Positions 33,867 to 42,960 are shown, counted from the stretch's first letter. The stretch is DNA of 64,000 bases from Yoonia maricola (GCF_002797915.1 NZ_PGTY01000001.1:248001-312000), one strand, 5' to 3'. Notes: a model not told the origin generated them from the letters alone. A program made the numbers and translations.

Positions 33867-35188
33867 AAGATCTGAGCGGTTGGGGCCGATATCCCCGTCA
33901 AATCGGTGCGCTGACAACAGCGACGAGCCCTGATACAGCGCAGACCGCCACGACGCGCGGCGCGGGTTTGATTGCGCGTGGTCTGGGCCGGTCTTACGGA
34001 GACGCGGCTATCGGGCGTGAAACGACGCTATCCATGACCGGGCTGAACCGAATGCAGTCTTTCGATCCCGAAACCTGTTTGCTGACCACCGAAGCTGGTG
34101 TGTCACTGGCAGAGATCATTGCCTGCTTTTTGCCACGTGGTTATTTTCCGACCGTCGTGCCGGGTACGAAATTTGTCACTGTCGGCGGCATGATCGCATC
34201 TGATGTGCACGGCAAAAATCAACATAATGATGGTACGTTCGGGCATCATGTTGCGTGGTTGACGCTGGCGTTGCCGAATGGTCAGATCCTGCGCTGCGCG
34301 CCTGAAGAGAACGCGGAACTCTTTCACGCCACCATCGGTGGCATGGGGTTGACCGGCACTATCCTTACCGCCGCCTTTAGACTTAAGCCCGTGGAAAGCG
34401 GATGGATCCGTCAAACCACCCACGCTGCAAAAAATCTGGCAGAGGCGATTGCTTTGCTACGCCAGACCGAAAGGGCAACCTACACTGTCGCATGGATCGA
34501 CGTTCTTGCGCGGGGGGCATCGTTGGGGCGGTCGCTGATCCTTGCTGGCGAACACGCCAAACAGGATGATTTGCCGGGGGGGTACCGGCAATTCCCACCA
34601 GTAAGCGCGGGACGGCTGGGTGTGCCGATCGAATTGCCGGGCTGGGTTCTGAATACTGCGTCGGTTTCGGCCTTCAACGCGCTTTATTATCGGCGGGGCG
34701 CCCAAAAATCCGGTCAGACGACGCTGGTACCCTTTGATAGCTACTTTTTCCCGCTCGACGGCATTTCGAACTGGAACCGCATCTATGGTGTCCGTGGATT
34801 TGTGCAGCATCAATGCGTCGTCCCCAACGAAAATGCGGAAGAGGTGATGACCGCAATTCTGGATATCCTGTCATCACGTGGCGAAGGTTCATTTCTTGCG
34901 GTGTTGAAATGCCTAGGCCCCGGTGCCGGGCTGATGTCATTTCCACGCGACGGCCTGACGCTAGCGCTTGATCTGCCAGTGAGCGAAAAGCGGTTGGCTC
35001 TGCTGGCCGAAATTGATGTGCTTGTCGCTAAGGCGGGGGGGCGGATCTATTTGGCAAAAGACGCCTGCCAATCACGCGCCACGCTGAATGCGGGCTATCC
35101 GAACGCCGCGGTGTTTCGTCAGATCCGGCGCGAGATGGGATGCGCTGACCTGATGGCATCCAAACTGTCCGAAAGGCTTGATTTATGA
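33863..35188 (+). CDS. FAD-dependent oxidoreductase, DprE1-like
   Basis: A 441-residue VAO/PCMH-type flavoenzyme starting at a GTG that overlaps the GtrA stop. WGRYPRQ opens the protein, then RGLGRSYGDAAIG, and VPGTKFVTVGGMIASDVHGK, the FAD-binding block typical of DprE1. The C-terminal part has FLAVLKCLGPG, GLTLALDLPVS and GGRIYLAKDACQSRATLNAG, in which Lys matches the catalytic Lys418 of the mycobacterial enzyme. At the position of its Cys387 (covalent target of benzothiazinones) this protein has Ala. DprE1 oxidises decaprenylphosphoryl-ribose at C2'. It overlaps the SDR gene by four bases. Confidence 0.85.
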   Translation: MKDLSGWGRYPRQIGALTTATSPDTAQTATTRGAGLIARGLGRSYGDAAIGRETTLSMTGLNRMQSFDPETCLLTTEAGVSLAEIIACFLPRGYFPTVVPGTKFVTVGGMIASDVHGKNQHNDGTFGHHVAWLTLALPNGQILRCAPEENAELFHATIGGMGLTGTILTAAFRLKPVESGWIRQTTHAAKNLAEAIALLRQTERATYTVAWIDVLARGASLGRSLILAGEHAKQDDLPGGYRQFPPVSAGRLGVPIELPGWVLNTASVSAFNALYYRRGAQKSGQTTLVPFDSYFFPLDGISNWNRIYGVRGFVQHQCVVPNENAEEVMTAILDILSSRGEGSFLAVLKCLGPGAGLMSFPRDGLTLALDLPVSEKRLALLAEIDVLVAKAGGRIYLAKDACQSRATLNAGYPNAAVFRQIRREMGCADLMASKLSERLDL

Positions 35189-35955
35189 GTAATATGCACA
35201 AACCGGCACCACGTGTTGCAGGCAAGAGGCTCTTGGTTGTCGGTGGTACCTCTGACATTGGGCGGGCTGTCGCAGATGCTTATGCGGCTAAGGGATGGGG
35301 CATCGACCTTGCCGCCCGCGATGTGCGAGGCGCTGCGCGAAATGCGGGCGACATTCAGACCCGCCACGGCATAGATCACGTTGCTGTCCACCCTATCGAT
35401 ATTCTTGACACTGGCAGTTTTGAGGCCTTTATCGATGGTCTGGGTGATCTGCCCGACACCGTGGTCTGCGTCGTAGGCATGTTGGGCGATCAGCCACGTG
35501 CGCAAACCGATCCTGACCATGCCACAGCCATCATGAGAACCAACTTTGAAGGGCCTGCGCTGCTGCTTGAGGCGCTGGCAGGTCGCTTTGCCGCACGTGG
35601 GCGTGGCCTGATCGTGGGCATCAGTTCGGTCGCAGGCGACCGCGGGCGCGCCTCAAACTATGTCTACGGCGCAAGCAAGGCGGGGTTTTCGGCCTATTTG
35701 TCGGGTTTGCGCAACCGATTTGGGCAAACAAACATACGGATCGTGACCGTCAAACCGGGCTTTGTGCGCACCTCAATGACCGAAGGCATGGACCTGCCCG
35801 GAGTATTGACAGCAACCCCCGAGGCGGTTGCACAACGCATTCTCGCGCTCGAAGCGGGGCAAACGAATGTGGTTTATGTCCTGCGTGCCTGGCGGTTGAT
35901 CATGGGCATCATTCGTAGCCTGCCTGAGCCAATCTTTAAACGTTTGAAACTCTAA
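35185..35955 (+). CDS. short-chain dehydrogenase, DprE2-like
   Basis: A 256-residue SDR. It has the cofactor loop LLVVGGTSDIGRAVADAYAA and the catalytic Tyr-Lys in ASNYVYGASKAGFSAYLSGL, preceded by LIVGISSVAGDRGRA with the active Ser. The end GIIRSLPEPIFKRLKL is like that of DprE2, which often carries a membrane-associated tail. DprE2 reduces the 2-keto sugar made by DprE1, giving the arabino form. Coupled to the DprE1-like gene by ATGA. The neighbourhood, not the sequence alone, makes DprE2 the best guess among SDRs. Confidence 0.8.
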   Translation: MSNMHKPAPRVAGKRLLVVGGTSDIGRAVADAYAAKGWGIDLAARDVRGAARNAGDIQTRHGIDHVAVHPIDILDTGSFEAFIDGLGDLPDTVVCVVGMLGDQPRAQTDPDHATAIMRTNFEGPALLLEALAGRFAARGRGLIVGISSVAGDRGRASNYVYGASKAGFSAYLSGLRNRFGQTNIRIVTVKPGFVRTSMTEGMDLPGVLTATPEAVAQRILALEAGQTNVVYVLRAWRLIMGIIRSLPEPIFKRLKL

Positions 35956-35965
35956 GGGTTCGGCT

Positions 35966-37576
35966 ATGCCAAGCAACCTAAACATGCGCTCACCTATCGT
36001 TTTGACTGTCGTTTTGACAATTGTGGTCTGTAGCGCGCTGCTTATTCTACCGGGGGCAACGGCGACATCACGCTACTTCAACGATCTGCTGATATTCCTT
36101 GATGGCGGTTACCGGGTGGTTGAAGGCCAAGTTCCGAACCGCGATTTTCACACCGCTTTGGGGCCGTTGTCGTTCTATATTCCGGGTTTTGGATATTGGG
36201 TTACCGGCAATCTGGGCACGGCGATGCCTGTCGGATTGGTTGCGTTAATGATCGTGACAGCACCACTCATGATCCATGTGCTGTACACACGGGTGCGGCC
36301 GTTGATAGCTGTGCCATGGGCCGTTTTCCTGCTCTTGCTGATGATCACGCCGATGAATACCGGGGAAATCGTCATGAACATCTCATTCGCGATGTTTTAC
36401 AACCGCATTGGTTGGGCACTGATCGGCCTGTTATTGATCATGCATTTGCGACCGGAACGGCCCGTGCGCAATCAGTTCGCGCTTGACACTTTGGTCGCGA
36501 CTGCCCTGACGCTTATGATGCTGTATACAAAGGCAACCTATGGCGTCGTTGCTCTTGGCTTTCTTTGCCTCACATTATTGCAACCTGTGCAAAGACGCTG
36601 GGCCGCTGCCACGCTCCTGATCGTCGGCTTATCAGGTGCTATCATTGAAGTGTTCTGGGGTGGCACACGTATGCACATTGCGGATTTGATGGTCGCATCA
36701 AATGTGAGCGGTGTGCTGCCATTACGCGACTATGTCGTGTCACTGATGGAGACATCGGGTGAGTACATCATGTTTGGTTGTCTTGCAGCGCTGGCCCTTT
36801 GGCAAAAGGGTCGGTTTACGGATTTCCTGTTCTACGGGTTTTGCGCCTGCGCAGGATATGCGTTGCTGATCCAGAATTTTCAAATCCGTGGCATCATCAC
36901 CTTGCTTGCGGGTGGTGTCGTCGCTGCCGAACACCTGTCGCGGCAATGGCGACCCAATCTGCACTACGGCGTTGATATGATAACACGTGGTGCTGCGTTG
37001 GTGGTGATTGTCCTTATGATCCCAATCGGGGTGTCATCGACTTTGGCCTTGGGATTGCATGTTGCCATGGTTACCTCGGGCGCTGGCATTAGCTTGAACA
37101 CACCAAACGGGCAGGACATACGGGTGGTCAATACCCTCGATCAGGGGCAGTTCAAGTTCTACGCCAATTACGCCGAGTCATTGGAAAAGGGCGCAGACCT
37201 GCTTGCATCACTCAACCCGCCACCCGCCAAGGTGCTGGTCATGGACTTTGTCAGCCCACTTACATCGCTTGCCGGGCTGGAGCCACCACAAGGCGGAACG
37301 GCCTGGATGCATGATGGGCGCAACTTTGATGCGGACTTCCATTTTACGCCGGATGAGCTTTTGCAGGGTGTTGATGTGATCATGATCCCCAAAAGGCCGA
37401 TTGCGGGATCAACGACCGAGCTGATGGAAGAGCTTTACGGCCCTTACATCGACAAACACTTCAAGGCAGTCCGGCACACGGGGTTGTGGCGGGTTTACCG
37501 ACGGGACAATGTCACCCCTGCGCCAGTGGCTGATGCCGGTGAGGCGCAAGAGAGCCTGATTGGCCAATTTTACTGA
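35966..37576 (+). CDS. polytopic membrane protein, candidate GT-C glycosyltransferase
   Basis: A 536-residue protein with about ten to eleven hydrophobic helices and a soluble C-terminal domain of ~150 residues. The first large periplasmic loop (FNDLLIFLDGGYRVVEGQVP, then NRDFHTALGPLSFYIPGFGY) holds the acidic Asp and His residues expected at the start of GT-C enzymes. The C-terminal half has LVMDFVSPLTSLAGLEPPQG and DVIMIPKRPIAG. I do not recognise a named family. It begins 10 bases after the DprE2-like gene, so it is the natural candidate for the enzyme that uses the polyprenyl-phosphate sugar produced upstream. This is inference from context. Confidence 0.65.
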   Translation: MPSNLNMRSPIVLTVVLTIVVCSALLILPGATATSRYFNDLLIFLDGGYRVVEGQVPNRDFHTALGPLSFYIPGFGYWVTGNLGTAMPVGLVALMIVTAPLMIHVLYTRVRPLIAVPWAVFLLLLMITPMNTGEIVMNISFAMFYNRIGWALIGLLLIMHLRPERPVRNQFALDTLVATALTLMMLYTKATYGVVALGFLCLTLLQPVQRRWAAATLLIVGLSGAIIEVFWGGTRMHIADLMVASNVSGVLPLRDYVVSLMETSGEYIMFGCLAALALWQKGRFTDFLFYGFCACAGYALLIQNFQIRGIITLLAGGVVAAEHLSRQWRPNLHYGVDMITRGAALVVIVLMIPIGVSSTLALGLHVAMVTSGAGISLNTPNGQDIRVVNTLDQGQFKFYANYAESLEKGADLLASLNPPPAKVLVMDFVSPLTSLAGLEPPQGGTAWMHDGRNFDADFHFTPDELLQGVDVIMIPKRPIAGSTTELMEELYGPYIDKHFKAVRHTGLWRVYRRDNVTPAPVADAGEAQESLIGQFY

Positions 37577-38056
37577 AAGGAACGGTCCTTGGCGCGGCCT
37601 TGTGGTTAATCGTTAGGCAGATCGGGTGGTCGGTTAGCAAGATCTCGCTGCCTGTCTTCTGGACAAAAACCGGCGCAAAAAATGGCTTGGATGACGTTTA
37701 AAACATGACGCCTGCGGCTGCACCAAAACCGGGTCTCATGAGCCCCGACACCTTCATTTACTTGATGTTTCAGATTGTAACCATGTTGGTTTGCCCCTCT
37801 GATGGGGCATCGCGATAGCAAGATAGCATATGCGATTTGGCGCCCGACATAAGGGGTGATAGCCAATATAGGTCAGCAATTCCTCGCCGTTTTAGAGCCG
37901 ACCGCTTTGTTACATCTGCAGGTGTTACTTATGCTCACGTCAACGCGCCTACCTTCTAACACAACATCTAAACCTCACCGGCTCTGGGCTGTTTATTTAC
38001 ATAGCTGACGCCGTCGGAGCCCTCAGATACCAACCGAAAAGAAAGTTGACCTCGTT
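37577..38056. other. 480-base gap between the membrane glycosyltransferase candidate and the glucan gene
   Basis: No convincing coding region on either strand; one 86-codon frame on the minus strand has neither ribosome site nor family. Should hold the terminator of the preceding operon and the promoter of the opgG-like gene, yet no strong hairpin with T-run is visible. The last ~60 bases before the ATG are AT-rich. Confidence 0.4.
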
Positions 38057-39571
38057 ATGATGATTTCACGACGCGCCCTCTTAGCTGGCATGGCAGCATC
38101 AACAGCGACCACGGCATGGCCCGCGGTAGAAATGATCGCAGCCCAGGCACCGTTCAGCACGGACTGGCTTTGGGAACACGCGCGCGAACTGGCGCGGCAG
38201 GACTATGAACCAAAGCCGTTGATTCCGGCCCCATGGCAAGAACTGTCGTTTGAAGACTTCAACAAAATACAGTTTGACCCTGAACATGGCATCTGGGTCG
38301 ATGAAGACAGTCCGCTCCAAATGGATCTGTTTACAGCCGGGCTTTATGCGACACGACCTGCCACAATCAATATCGTTGAAGACGGCATCGCCAAAACGCT
38401 GGGCTATGATCTGTCACTGTTCGAAATCAGGGGTGAATTGCCCGACTTGCCCGTGGATGAGACGATGGGCTATTCCGGGTTCCGATTGCGGACCACGGTG
38501 AACAGGCCGGACTATTTTGACGAGTTCATCGTGTTTCAAGGTGCCAGCTACTTCCGGGCTGTCGCCAAGGGGCAGGGTTACGGGCTGTCTGCGCGCGGGC
38601 TGGCATTGCGGACCGGGGATCCCGATGGCGAAGAATTTCCTGATTTCACCGATTTCTGGGTTGAGGCCGCAGCACCGGGCGACACGGTATTCACCGTTCA
38701 CGCGCTTCTCAATTCCCCATCAACCACCGGGGCGTACACCTTCAAGATTACGGCCGGTGATCCGACCCGCGTTGATGTGACCGCGACGCTATTTCCAAGG
38801 GTCGATCTGACCCACGTGGGGCTGGGCGCGATGACGTCGATGTTCCTTTTCGACGAAACCAATCGGCATCGTTTCGATGATTTCCGCCCCGGGGTGCATG
38901 ACAGCGACGGCCTGCTGATGTTGAACGGCGAGGGCGAGCAGATATGGCGACCATTGGCAAACCCCAAAGAGCTTGAAATCAGTTCATTCATTGACGAAAA
39001 CCCACGTGGTTTCGGCCTGATGCAACGCAGCCGTGATCCGGAAAAATTTGCGGATTTGCAGGCGTTCTATGAAAGGCGCCCCTCTCTTTGGATCACCCCG
39101 GACGGGGACTGGGGGGCAGGCGGCGTGGAACTGGTCGAAATCCCATCCGATCAGGAAATCTATGACAATACGGTTGCTTACTGGCGTCCGTCGGTACCAA
39201 TGCTGGCCGGGTCCGAATACAGCTTTGGTTATGCGATGGCATGGGGCAATCGGGCAACTGGCCTGCTTGATCTGCCGTGGGTGTTGGAAACACGCATTGG
39301 CGGGGCCTTCAATCAAGTTGATACGACCGTGGCCATCGATTTTGCGCCTCATGCCCTTTTTGGTGATGACCTGTCTGAAATCCAGACAGTCATCACTGCC
39401 GATACTGGCACTGTGACAGACGGTATTTTGCAGCACAATCCAGGCACGGGCGGCGTGCGGTTGGCGTTCCATCTGTTACCCCAGGGTGCGACCAGCATTG
39501 AATTGCGCGCGCAACTGGTGAAAGGCGACATCCCAATGAGTGAGGTTTGGCTTTATCGCTGGACGGCGTAA
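38057..39571 (+). CDS. opgG: periplasmic glucan biosynthesis protein, OpgG/OpgD family
   Basis: A 504-residue exported protein. A twin-arginine signal (MMISRRALLAGMAASTATTA) precedes the MdoG domain. Landmarks are LSFEDFNKIQFDPEHGIWVD, FSIG-type stretches such as YSGFRLRTTVNRPDYFDEFI, FQGASYFRAVAKGQGYGLSA, and the C-terminal immunoglobulin-like part. OpgG and OpgD act on osmoregulated periplasmic glucans; recent work on E. coli OpgG/OpgD shows beta-1,2-glucanase activity. A Tat signal is more typical of OpgD, so the exact paralogue is open. No opgH synthase is visible nearby. Confidence 0.88.
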   Translation: MMISRRALLAGMAASTATTAWPAVEMIAAQAPFSTDWLWEHARELARQDYEPKPLIPAPWQELSFEDFNKIQFDPEHGIWVDEDSPLQMDLFTAGLYATRPATINIVEDGIAKTLGYDLSLFEIRGELPDLPVDETMGYSGFRLRTTVNRPDYFDEFIVFQGASYFRAVAKGQGYGLSARGLALRTGDPDGEEFPDFTDFWVEAAAPGDTVFTVHALLNSPSTTGAYTFKITAGDPTRVDVTATLFPRVDLTHVGLGAMTSMFLFDETNRHRFDDFRPGVHDSDGLLMLNGEGEQIWRPLANPKELEISSFIDENPRGFGLMQRSRDPEKFADLQAFYERRPSLWITPDGDWGAGGVELVEIPSDQEIYDNTVAYWRPSVPMLAGSEYSFGYAMAWGNRATGLLDLPWVLETRIGGAFNQVDTTVAIDFAPHALFGDDLSEIQTVITADTGTVTDGILQHNPGTGGVRLAFHLLPQGATSIELRAQLVKGDIPMSEVWLYRWTA

Positions 39572-39721
39572 GTAACATAGCCGCATTTGACGCAGGGCTT
39601 TTTATCACCATACGAGGGTTATGATACGCGGCGCTTGCATTGCCGAAGTGTGTCTTAAGGGATATTCCAGTCTAATCTGGCGTTAATTGCCTGCCGTCCA
39701 ATAGTGTGAAGATCTGATAAA

Positions 39722-40708
39722 ATGCATATAAACCAGCATGCTAGACTTTCCGTTGCGCCCATGATGGATTGGACAGACCAGCATTGCCGCTATCTGCATC
39801 GCCTGATGTCGCGTCATACGCTGCTGTATACGGAAATGGTCACGGCACCTGCTATCATTCATGGTGACAGGGATCGCCTGCTTGGGTTTCATGCGGATGA
39901 ACAGCCTGTCGCTCTACAATTGGGCGGGTCCGATCCGGCGCAGTTGGCCGCGGCAGCGCGCGTTGCAGAAGACTATGGGTATGCCGAGATTAACCTGAAT
40001 TGCGGCTGTCCGTCGGACCGCGTGCAGTCGGGCAGCTTTGGCGCCATCTTGATGGAGAGCCCCGCTTTGGTTGCTGATTGTGTGGCTGCGATGATAGCAG
40101 CTGTGGCTGTGCCAGTGACTGTGAAATGCCGTATCGGCGTCGATGATCAGGACCCGCAAACGGTGCTGCCTGATTTTCTGGCACAGGTATCAGCGGCTGG
40201 TGTTGACCGATTTTCAGTACATGCGCGCAAAGCATGGTTACAGGGGCTGTCCCCAAAAGAGAACCGTGATGTACCCCCATTAGACTATGATTTAGGCATG
40301 GAAATGAAAGGGTTGTTCCCGCATCTTCATGTATCCATAAACGGTGGGATCGGGTCATTGGATCAGGCCGAGGGTTTTCTGGCCAGCGGTTTTGATGGCG
40401 TAATGATCGGACGCGCTGCCTATCATACACCGGCTGATGTTCTGCTTGATGCAGATGCTCGCATTTATGATGATCCAACCGGCCGCACCGCAGAAGAGGT
40501 GGTACATCTGATGTTACCCTATATTGCCGATCACATTGCGGCAGGTGGGCGTTTGGGTCAGGTCACGCGCCATATGTTGGGGCTGTTTCAAGGGCGGCCG
40601 GGTGCCCGTGGCTGGCGCAGGCATCTGTCTGAAAATGCCCATGCTGATGGGGCCGGGCCGCAAGTTGTGCTCGCGGCGCTGGATCATGTCACGCGGCTGG
40701 CGGCCTAG
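39722..40708 (+). CDS. dusA: tRNA-dihydrouridine(20/20a) synthase DusA
   Basis: A 328-residue FMN-dependent TIM barrel. SVAPMMDWTDQHCRYLHRLM opens the barrel, then TEMVTAPAIIHGDRDRLLGF; the catalytic cysteine is in NLNCGCPSDRVQSGSFGA. VTVKCRIGVDDQDPQ and DRFSVHARKAWLQGLSPKEN bind FMN and tRNA, and HVSINGGIGSLDQAEGFLAS the phosphate. It reduces uridine 20/20a in the D-loop. The next gene begins at the very next base after the TAG. Confidence 0.95.
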   Translation: MHINQHARLSVAPMMDWTDQHCRYLHRLMSRHTLLYTEMVTAPAIIHGDRDRLLGFHADEQPVALQLGGSDPAQLAAAARVAEDYGYAEINLNCGCPSDRVQSGSFGAILMESPALVADCVAAMIAAVAVPVTVKCRIGVDDQDPQTVLPDFLAQVSAAGVDRFSVHARKAWLQGLSPKENRDVPPLDYDLGMEMKGLFPHLHVSINGGIGSLDQAEGFLASGFDGVMIGRAAYHTPADVLLDADARIYDDPTGRTAEEVVHLMLPYIADHIAAGGRLGQVTRHMLGLFQGRPGARGWRRHLSENAHADGAGPQVVLAALDHVTRLAA

Positions 40709-41437
40709 GTGCTGGCGCATGATGGGTATGTGGTCTTTCCTCATGATCCTAAAGTATTGGCTTGGGTAAAGGCTGCGCGTCGCATCGGCCTGAAGGTCTT
40801 GGCCAATGGCGGCGCGCGTCGTCATGGTAACACATGGTTTGTCGGTGTGGATGCCTTACCAAATGCGCCTGACGGCAGTGTGGAAGACGTGCCTTTGGCA
40901 GGCGCTTGGCGTAGATATGTGGATGCGCCCTTGCAATGGCATCCTGCGCAACTGTCTGTCGTCTTTCCTGGCTACCCGCAGCAGGACCCGGATGAAAGCG
41001 ATGCAGCACATCGGTTTCGCCGCAATCGGGATGCGGCCCATGTCGATGGGTTGTTGCCTGAAGGACCTGACAAACGCAGGCATTTGCGCGAACCGCACGG
41101 GTTCATTCTGGGCTTGCCACTGGATGATAGCTCCGCCAGCCCGCTGGTTGTCTGGCGGGGCAGTCACAAGATCATGCGCGCCGCGTTTCGCGATGCCTAT
41201 GCGGGGTTGAAACCAGAGCATTGGGGCGATGTAGATGTCACGGATGTGTACCAAACGACCCGGCGGGCGGTTCTTGAAACCTGTGAAAGGATCGCGGTTT
41301 CAGCTGCACCGGGGCAGGCGATCTTACTGGATCGGCATCTATTGCATGGTGTGGCCCCTTGGGCGCAAAATGCGCCGGGCGACATGCGCATGATGGCCTA
41401 TTTCCGGCCCTTGGTTGCCCCGGCGGCGTGGCTTTGA
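40709..41437 (+). CDS. phytanoyl-CoA dioxygenase-like Fe(II)/2-oxoglutarate protein
   Basis: A 242-residue protein starting at GTG 40709, immediately after the dusA stop. The iron-binding His-x-Asp is probably in RDAAHVDGLLP, with the distal His in LLDRHLLHGVAPW and an Arg shortly after (GDMRMMAYF) for 2-oxoglutarate. HGFILGLPLDDSSASPLVVW and WRGSHKIMR are typical of PhyH-like folds. The substrate is unknown. The position directly against dusA suggests co-expression. The true start could be slightly downstream, since no strong ribosome site is seen. Confidence 0.7.
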   Translation: MLAHDGYVVFPHDPKVLAWVKAARRIGLKVLANGGARRHGNTWFVGVDALPNAPDGSVEDVPLAGAWRRYVDAPLQWHPAQLSVVFPGYPQQDPDESDAAHRFRRNRDAAHVDGLLPEGPDKRRHLREPHGFILGLPLDDSSASPLVVWRGSHKIMRAAFRDAYAGLKPEHWGDVDVTDVYQTTRRAVLETCERIAVSAAPGQAILLDRHLLHGVAPWAQNAPGDMRMMAYFRPLVAPAAWL

Positions 41438-42093
41438 CCTTTTAGCCGGTTATAGTCTGCCAATCCCTTGCCCTCTTCTTCGACAAACAGGCTGGGCAAA
41501 ATCCGTTGGTCCGTGATTTGATCAACACGGATGTTATCAAACTGATGTGTCGTTTCGCACCAGACAACGCAGGTCCACAGCCTGCCCCAGTAATCCAGTT
41601 GCAAGGGGCGCACCGTGCGTTTGGTGTCTTGTATCACGAGTTCCAGCTTTTGCCGGGTGCGGACGGCCTGCCGCAGCATGGGCAGATGCTGAAATCCGCG
41701 TGCCGCATCGGCGAAAGGATAAATCGCAAAGCCTGAACGACTGGGTGCGCGGCTGCGATCCTCTGGCATGACGGCATCCAGCTTCTCCGAAAGCGTGCGG
41801 GCGGCAGCGGACAGTTCAGCGTCGTCGCTATGGCGGACGGCACTGAGCCCCAGATGCAGTGCCTCCATCTCGGTCATGGTCAGGTTGAGCGGGGGCAGGG
41901 TGATTGCGGCGGTGACGCGGTATCCAATACCGCGTTCGCCCTCAATCGGGACGCCAGAGGCGGCAAGCGTTTCCATGTCGCGATAGATAGTGCGAAGCGA
42001 TACATCAGTCGCTGCGGCCAGATCAGAGGCACGGTGGAGCGAGCCATCGCGCAGGATTTGGACAAGCTGCATCAGACGGTCAGCGCGGCGCAT
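41398..42093 (-). CDS. YafY-type transcriptional regulator with HTH and WYL domains
   Basis: About 231 residues from the ATG at 42093 (MRRADRLMQLVQILRDGSLH). An N-terminal DeoR-like helix-turn-helix (ASDLAAATDVSLRTIYRDME; TLAASGVPIEGERGIGYRV) is followed by a WYL domain (RTVRPLQLDYWGRLWTCVVW). Such regulators bind DNA as dimers and sense ligands through the WYL fold. Its end overlaps the 3' end of the PhyH-like gene by 40 bases on the opposite strand. A set of TGACA/TGTCA half-sites just upstream (42121-42154) is a good candidate operator for autoregulation. Confidence 0.88.
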   Translation of the reverse strand: MRRADRLMQLVQILRDGSLHRASDLAAATDVSLRTIYRDMETLAASGVPIEGERGIGYRVTAAITLPPLNLTMTEMEALHLGLSAVRHSDDAELSAAARTLSEKLDAVMPEDRSRAPSRSGFAIYPFADAARGFQHLPMLRQAVRTRQKLELVIQDTKRTVRPLQLDYWGRLWTCVVWCETTHQFDNIRVDQITDQRILPSLFVEEEGKGLADYNRLKGQSHAAGATKGRK

Positions 42094-42120
42094 GGTTTCC
42101 CCTTCGATTCGGGCTAGTTT

Positions 42121-42154
42121 TGTCATTTTTCTGACAACTGACAAGTATTTGTCA
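42121..42154. promoter_or_regulatory. array of TGTCA/TGACA half-sites between yafY-like gene and tatA
   Basis: TGTCA at 42121-42125, TGACA at 42132-42136, and the perfect inverted repeat TGACAAGTATTTGTCA at 42139-42154. Four half-sites in 34 bases lie 28 bases upstream of the regulator start and about 145 bases before tatA. Likely operator of the YafY-like regulator; not tested. Confidence 0.5.
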
Positions 42155-42299
42155 CTAAATCATAAAAACCCTTGCAAAAAAGGGGGTTGCAGCGGTGTAA
42201 TTGCGCAGTTCGTGCTTTCCTTGGCGCGCATCCGGGCCTATTGGTCAAGGCAAGAGATAAAACGACGCGAGGCCGCGCGCCCGCCAGAGGAGAAAAGAC

Positions 42300-42512
42300 A
42301 TGCTGAATAATATTGGCCTTCCCGGCCTTCTGCTGATCGCTGTTGTGGTTCTGGTCCTGTTTGGCCGGGGCAAGATTTCCAGCCTGATGGGTGAAGTCGG
42401 CAAAGGCATCACGGCCTTCAAGAAGGGCGTCGATGACGGCAAGCAAGAGATCGAGGACAGCATGGCCGAGGCCAAAGACGTGACCCCCGAAGAAGAAAAA
42501 GACAAAGTCTGA
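42300..42512 (+). CDS. tatA: Sec-independent translocase subunit TatA
   Basis: A 70-residue protein: short N-terminal membrane helix ([20 protein letters not shown]) with the FGRGK hinge, an amphipathic helix ([20 protein letters not shown]), then an acidic tail. TatA forms the variable-size pore for folded proteins with twin-arginine signals, of which the OpgG-like protein here is a probable client. First of four close plus-strand genes (tatA, tatB, tatC, DUF815 ATPase). AGGAGAAAAGACA ribosome site. Confidence 0.95.
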   Translation: MLNNIGLPGLLLIAVVVLVLFGRGKISSLMGEVGKGITAFKKGVDDGKQEIEDSMAEAKDVTPEEEKDKV

Positions 42513-42543
42513 TCGCTTTGCCTGACGGAAAGGACCGCGCCTG

Positions 42544-42960
42544 ATGTTTGGCCTTGGTTGGAGCGAAATGCTGGTCGTCGGCATTGTGGCGCTGATTGTG
42601 ATCGGCCCAAAGGATTTGCCGGGTCTGTTCCGGACGGTGGGGCAATTCACCGGCAAGGCCCGCATGATGGCGCGCGAATTTACCAATGCGATGAATCAGG
42701 CCGCAGACGAGTCTGGCATGAAAGACGTGCAAAAGACCCTCAATGCCGCCGCTAATCCCAAGAAATTCGGGGCCGATAAGCTGAAAGAAGCAACCGGCAT
42801 GACCAAAGGCCCTGCGACGGCTGAATTATCCGCCGAACGGCAAGCGGCCAAAGAAAAGATGAGCAAGGCGATGGGTGATGCCGCAATTGAACGCAAAGCG
42901 CGTGAAGCGGCAGCAGAGGCGGCAGAGGCCGAGCCCCCCGCGCCAGAGGCAAAATCATGA
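42544..42960 (+). CDS. tatB: Sec-independent translocase subunit TatB
   Basis: A 138-residue protein with [20 protein letters not shown] at the N-terminus, including the conserved Glu in the membrane helix, then [20 protein letters not shown], which is the TatB amphipathic helix. The tail is Ala/Glu/Lys-rich with probable coiled coil. TatB and TatC form the signal-peptide receptor. It lies 31 bases after tatA and ends in a four-base overlap with tatC. Confidence 0.95.
   Translation: MFGLGWSEMLVVGIVALIVIGPKDLPGLFRTVGQFTGKARMMAREFTNAMNQAADESGMKDVQKTLNAAANPKKFGADKLKEATGMTKGPATAELSAERQAAKEKMSKAMGDAAIERKAREAAAEAAEAEPPAPEAKS

Noticed and set aside
37606-37866. 86-codon minus-strand frame in the gap before the opgG-like gene
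   Set aside because: No ribosome site, no hydrophobic core or family resemblance.
42157-42195. possible intrinsic terminator around CCCTTGCAAAAAAGGG before tatA
   Set aside because: The stem is only three to four bases and lies where the tatA promoter or leader is expected; not strong enough.
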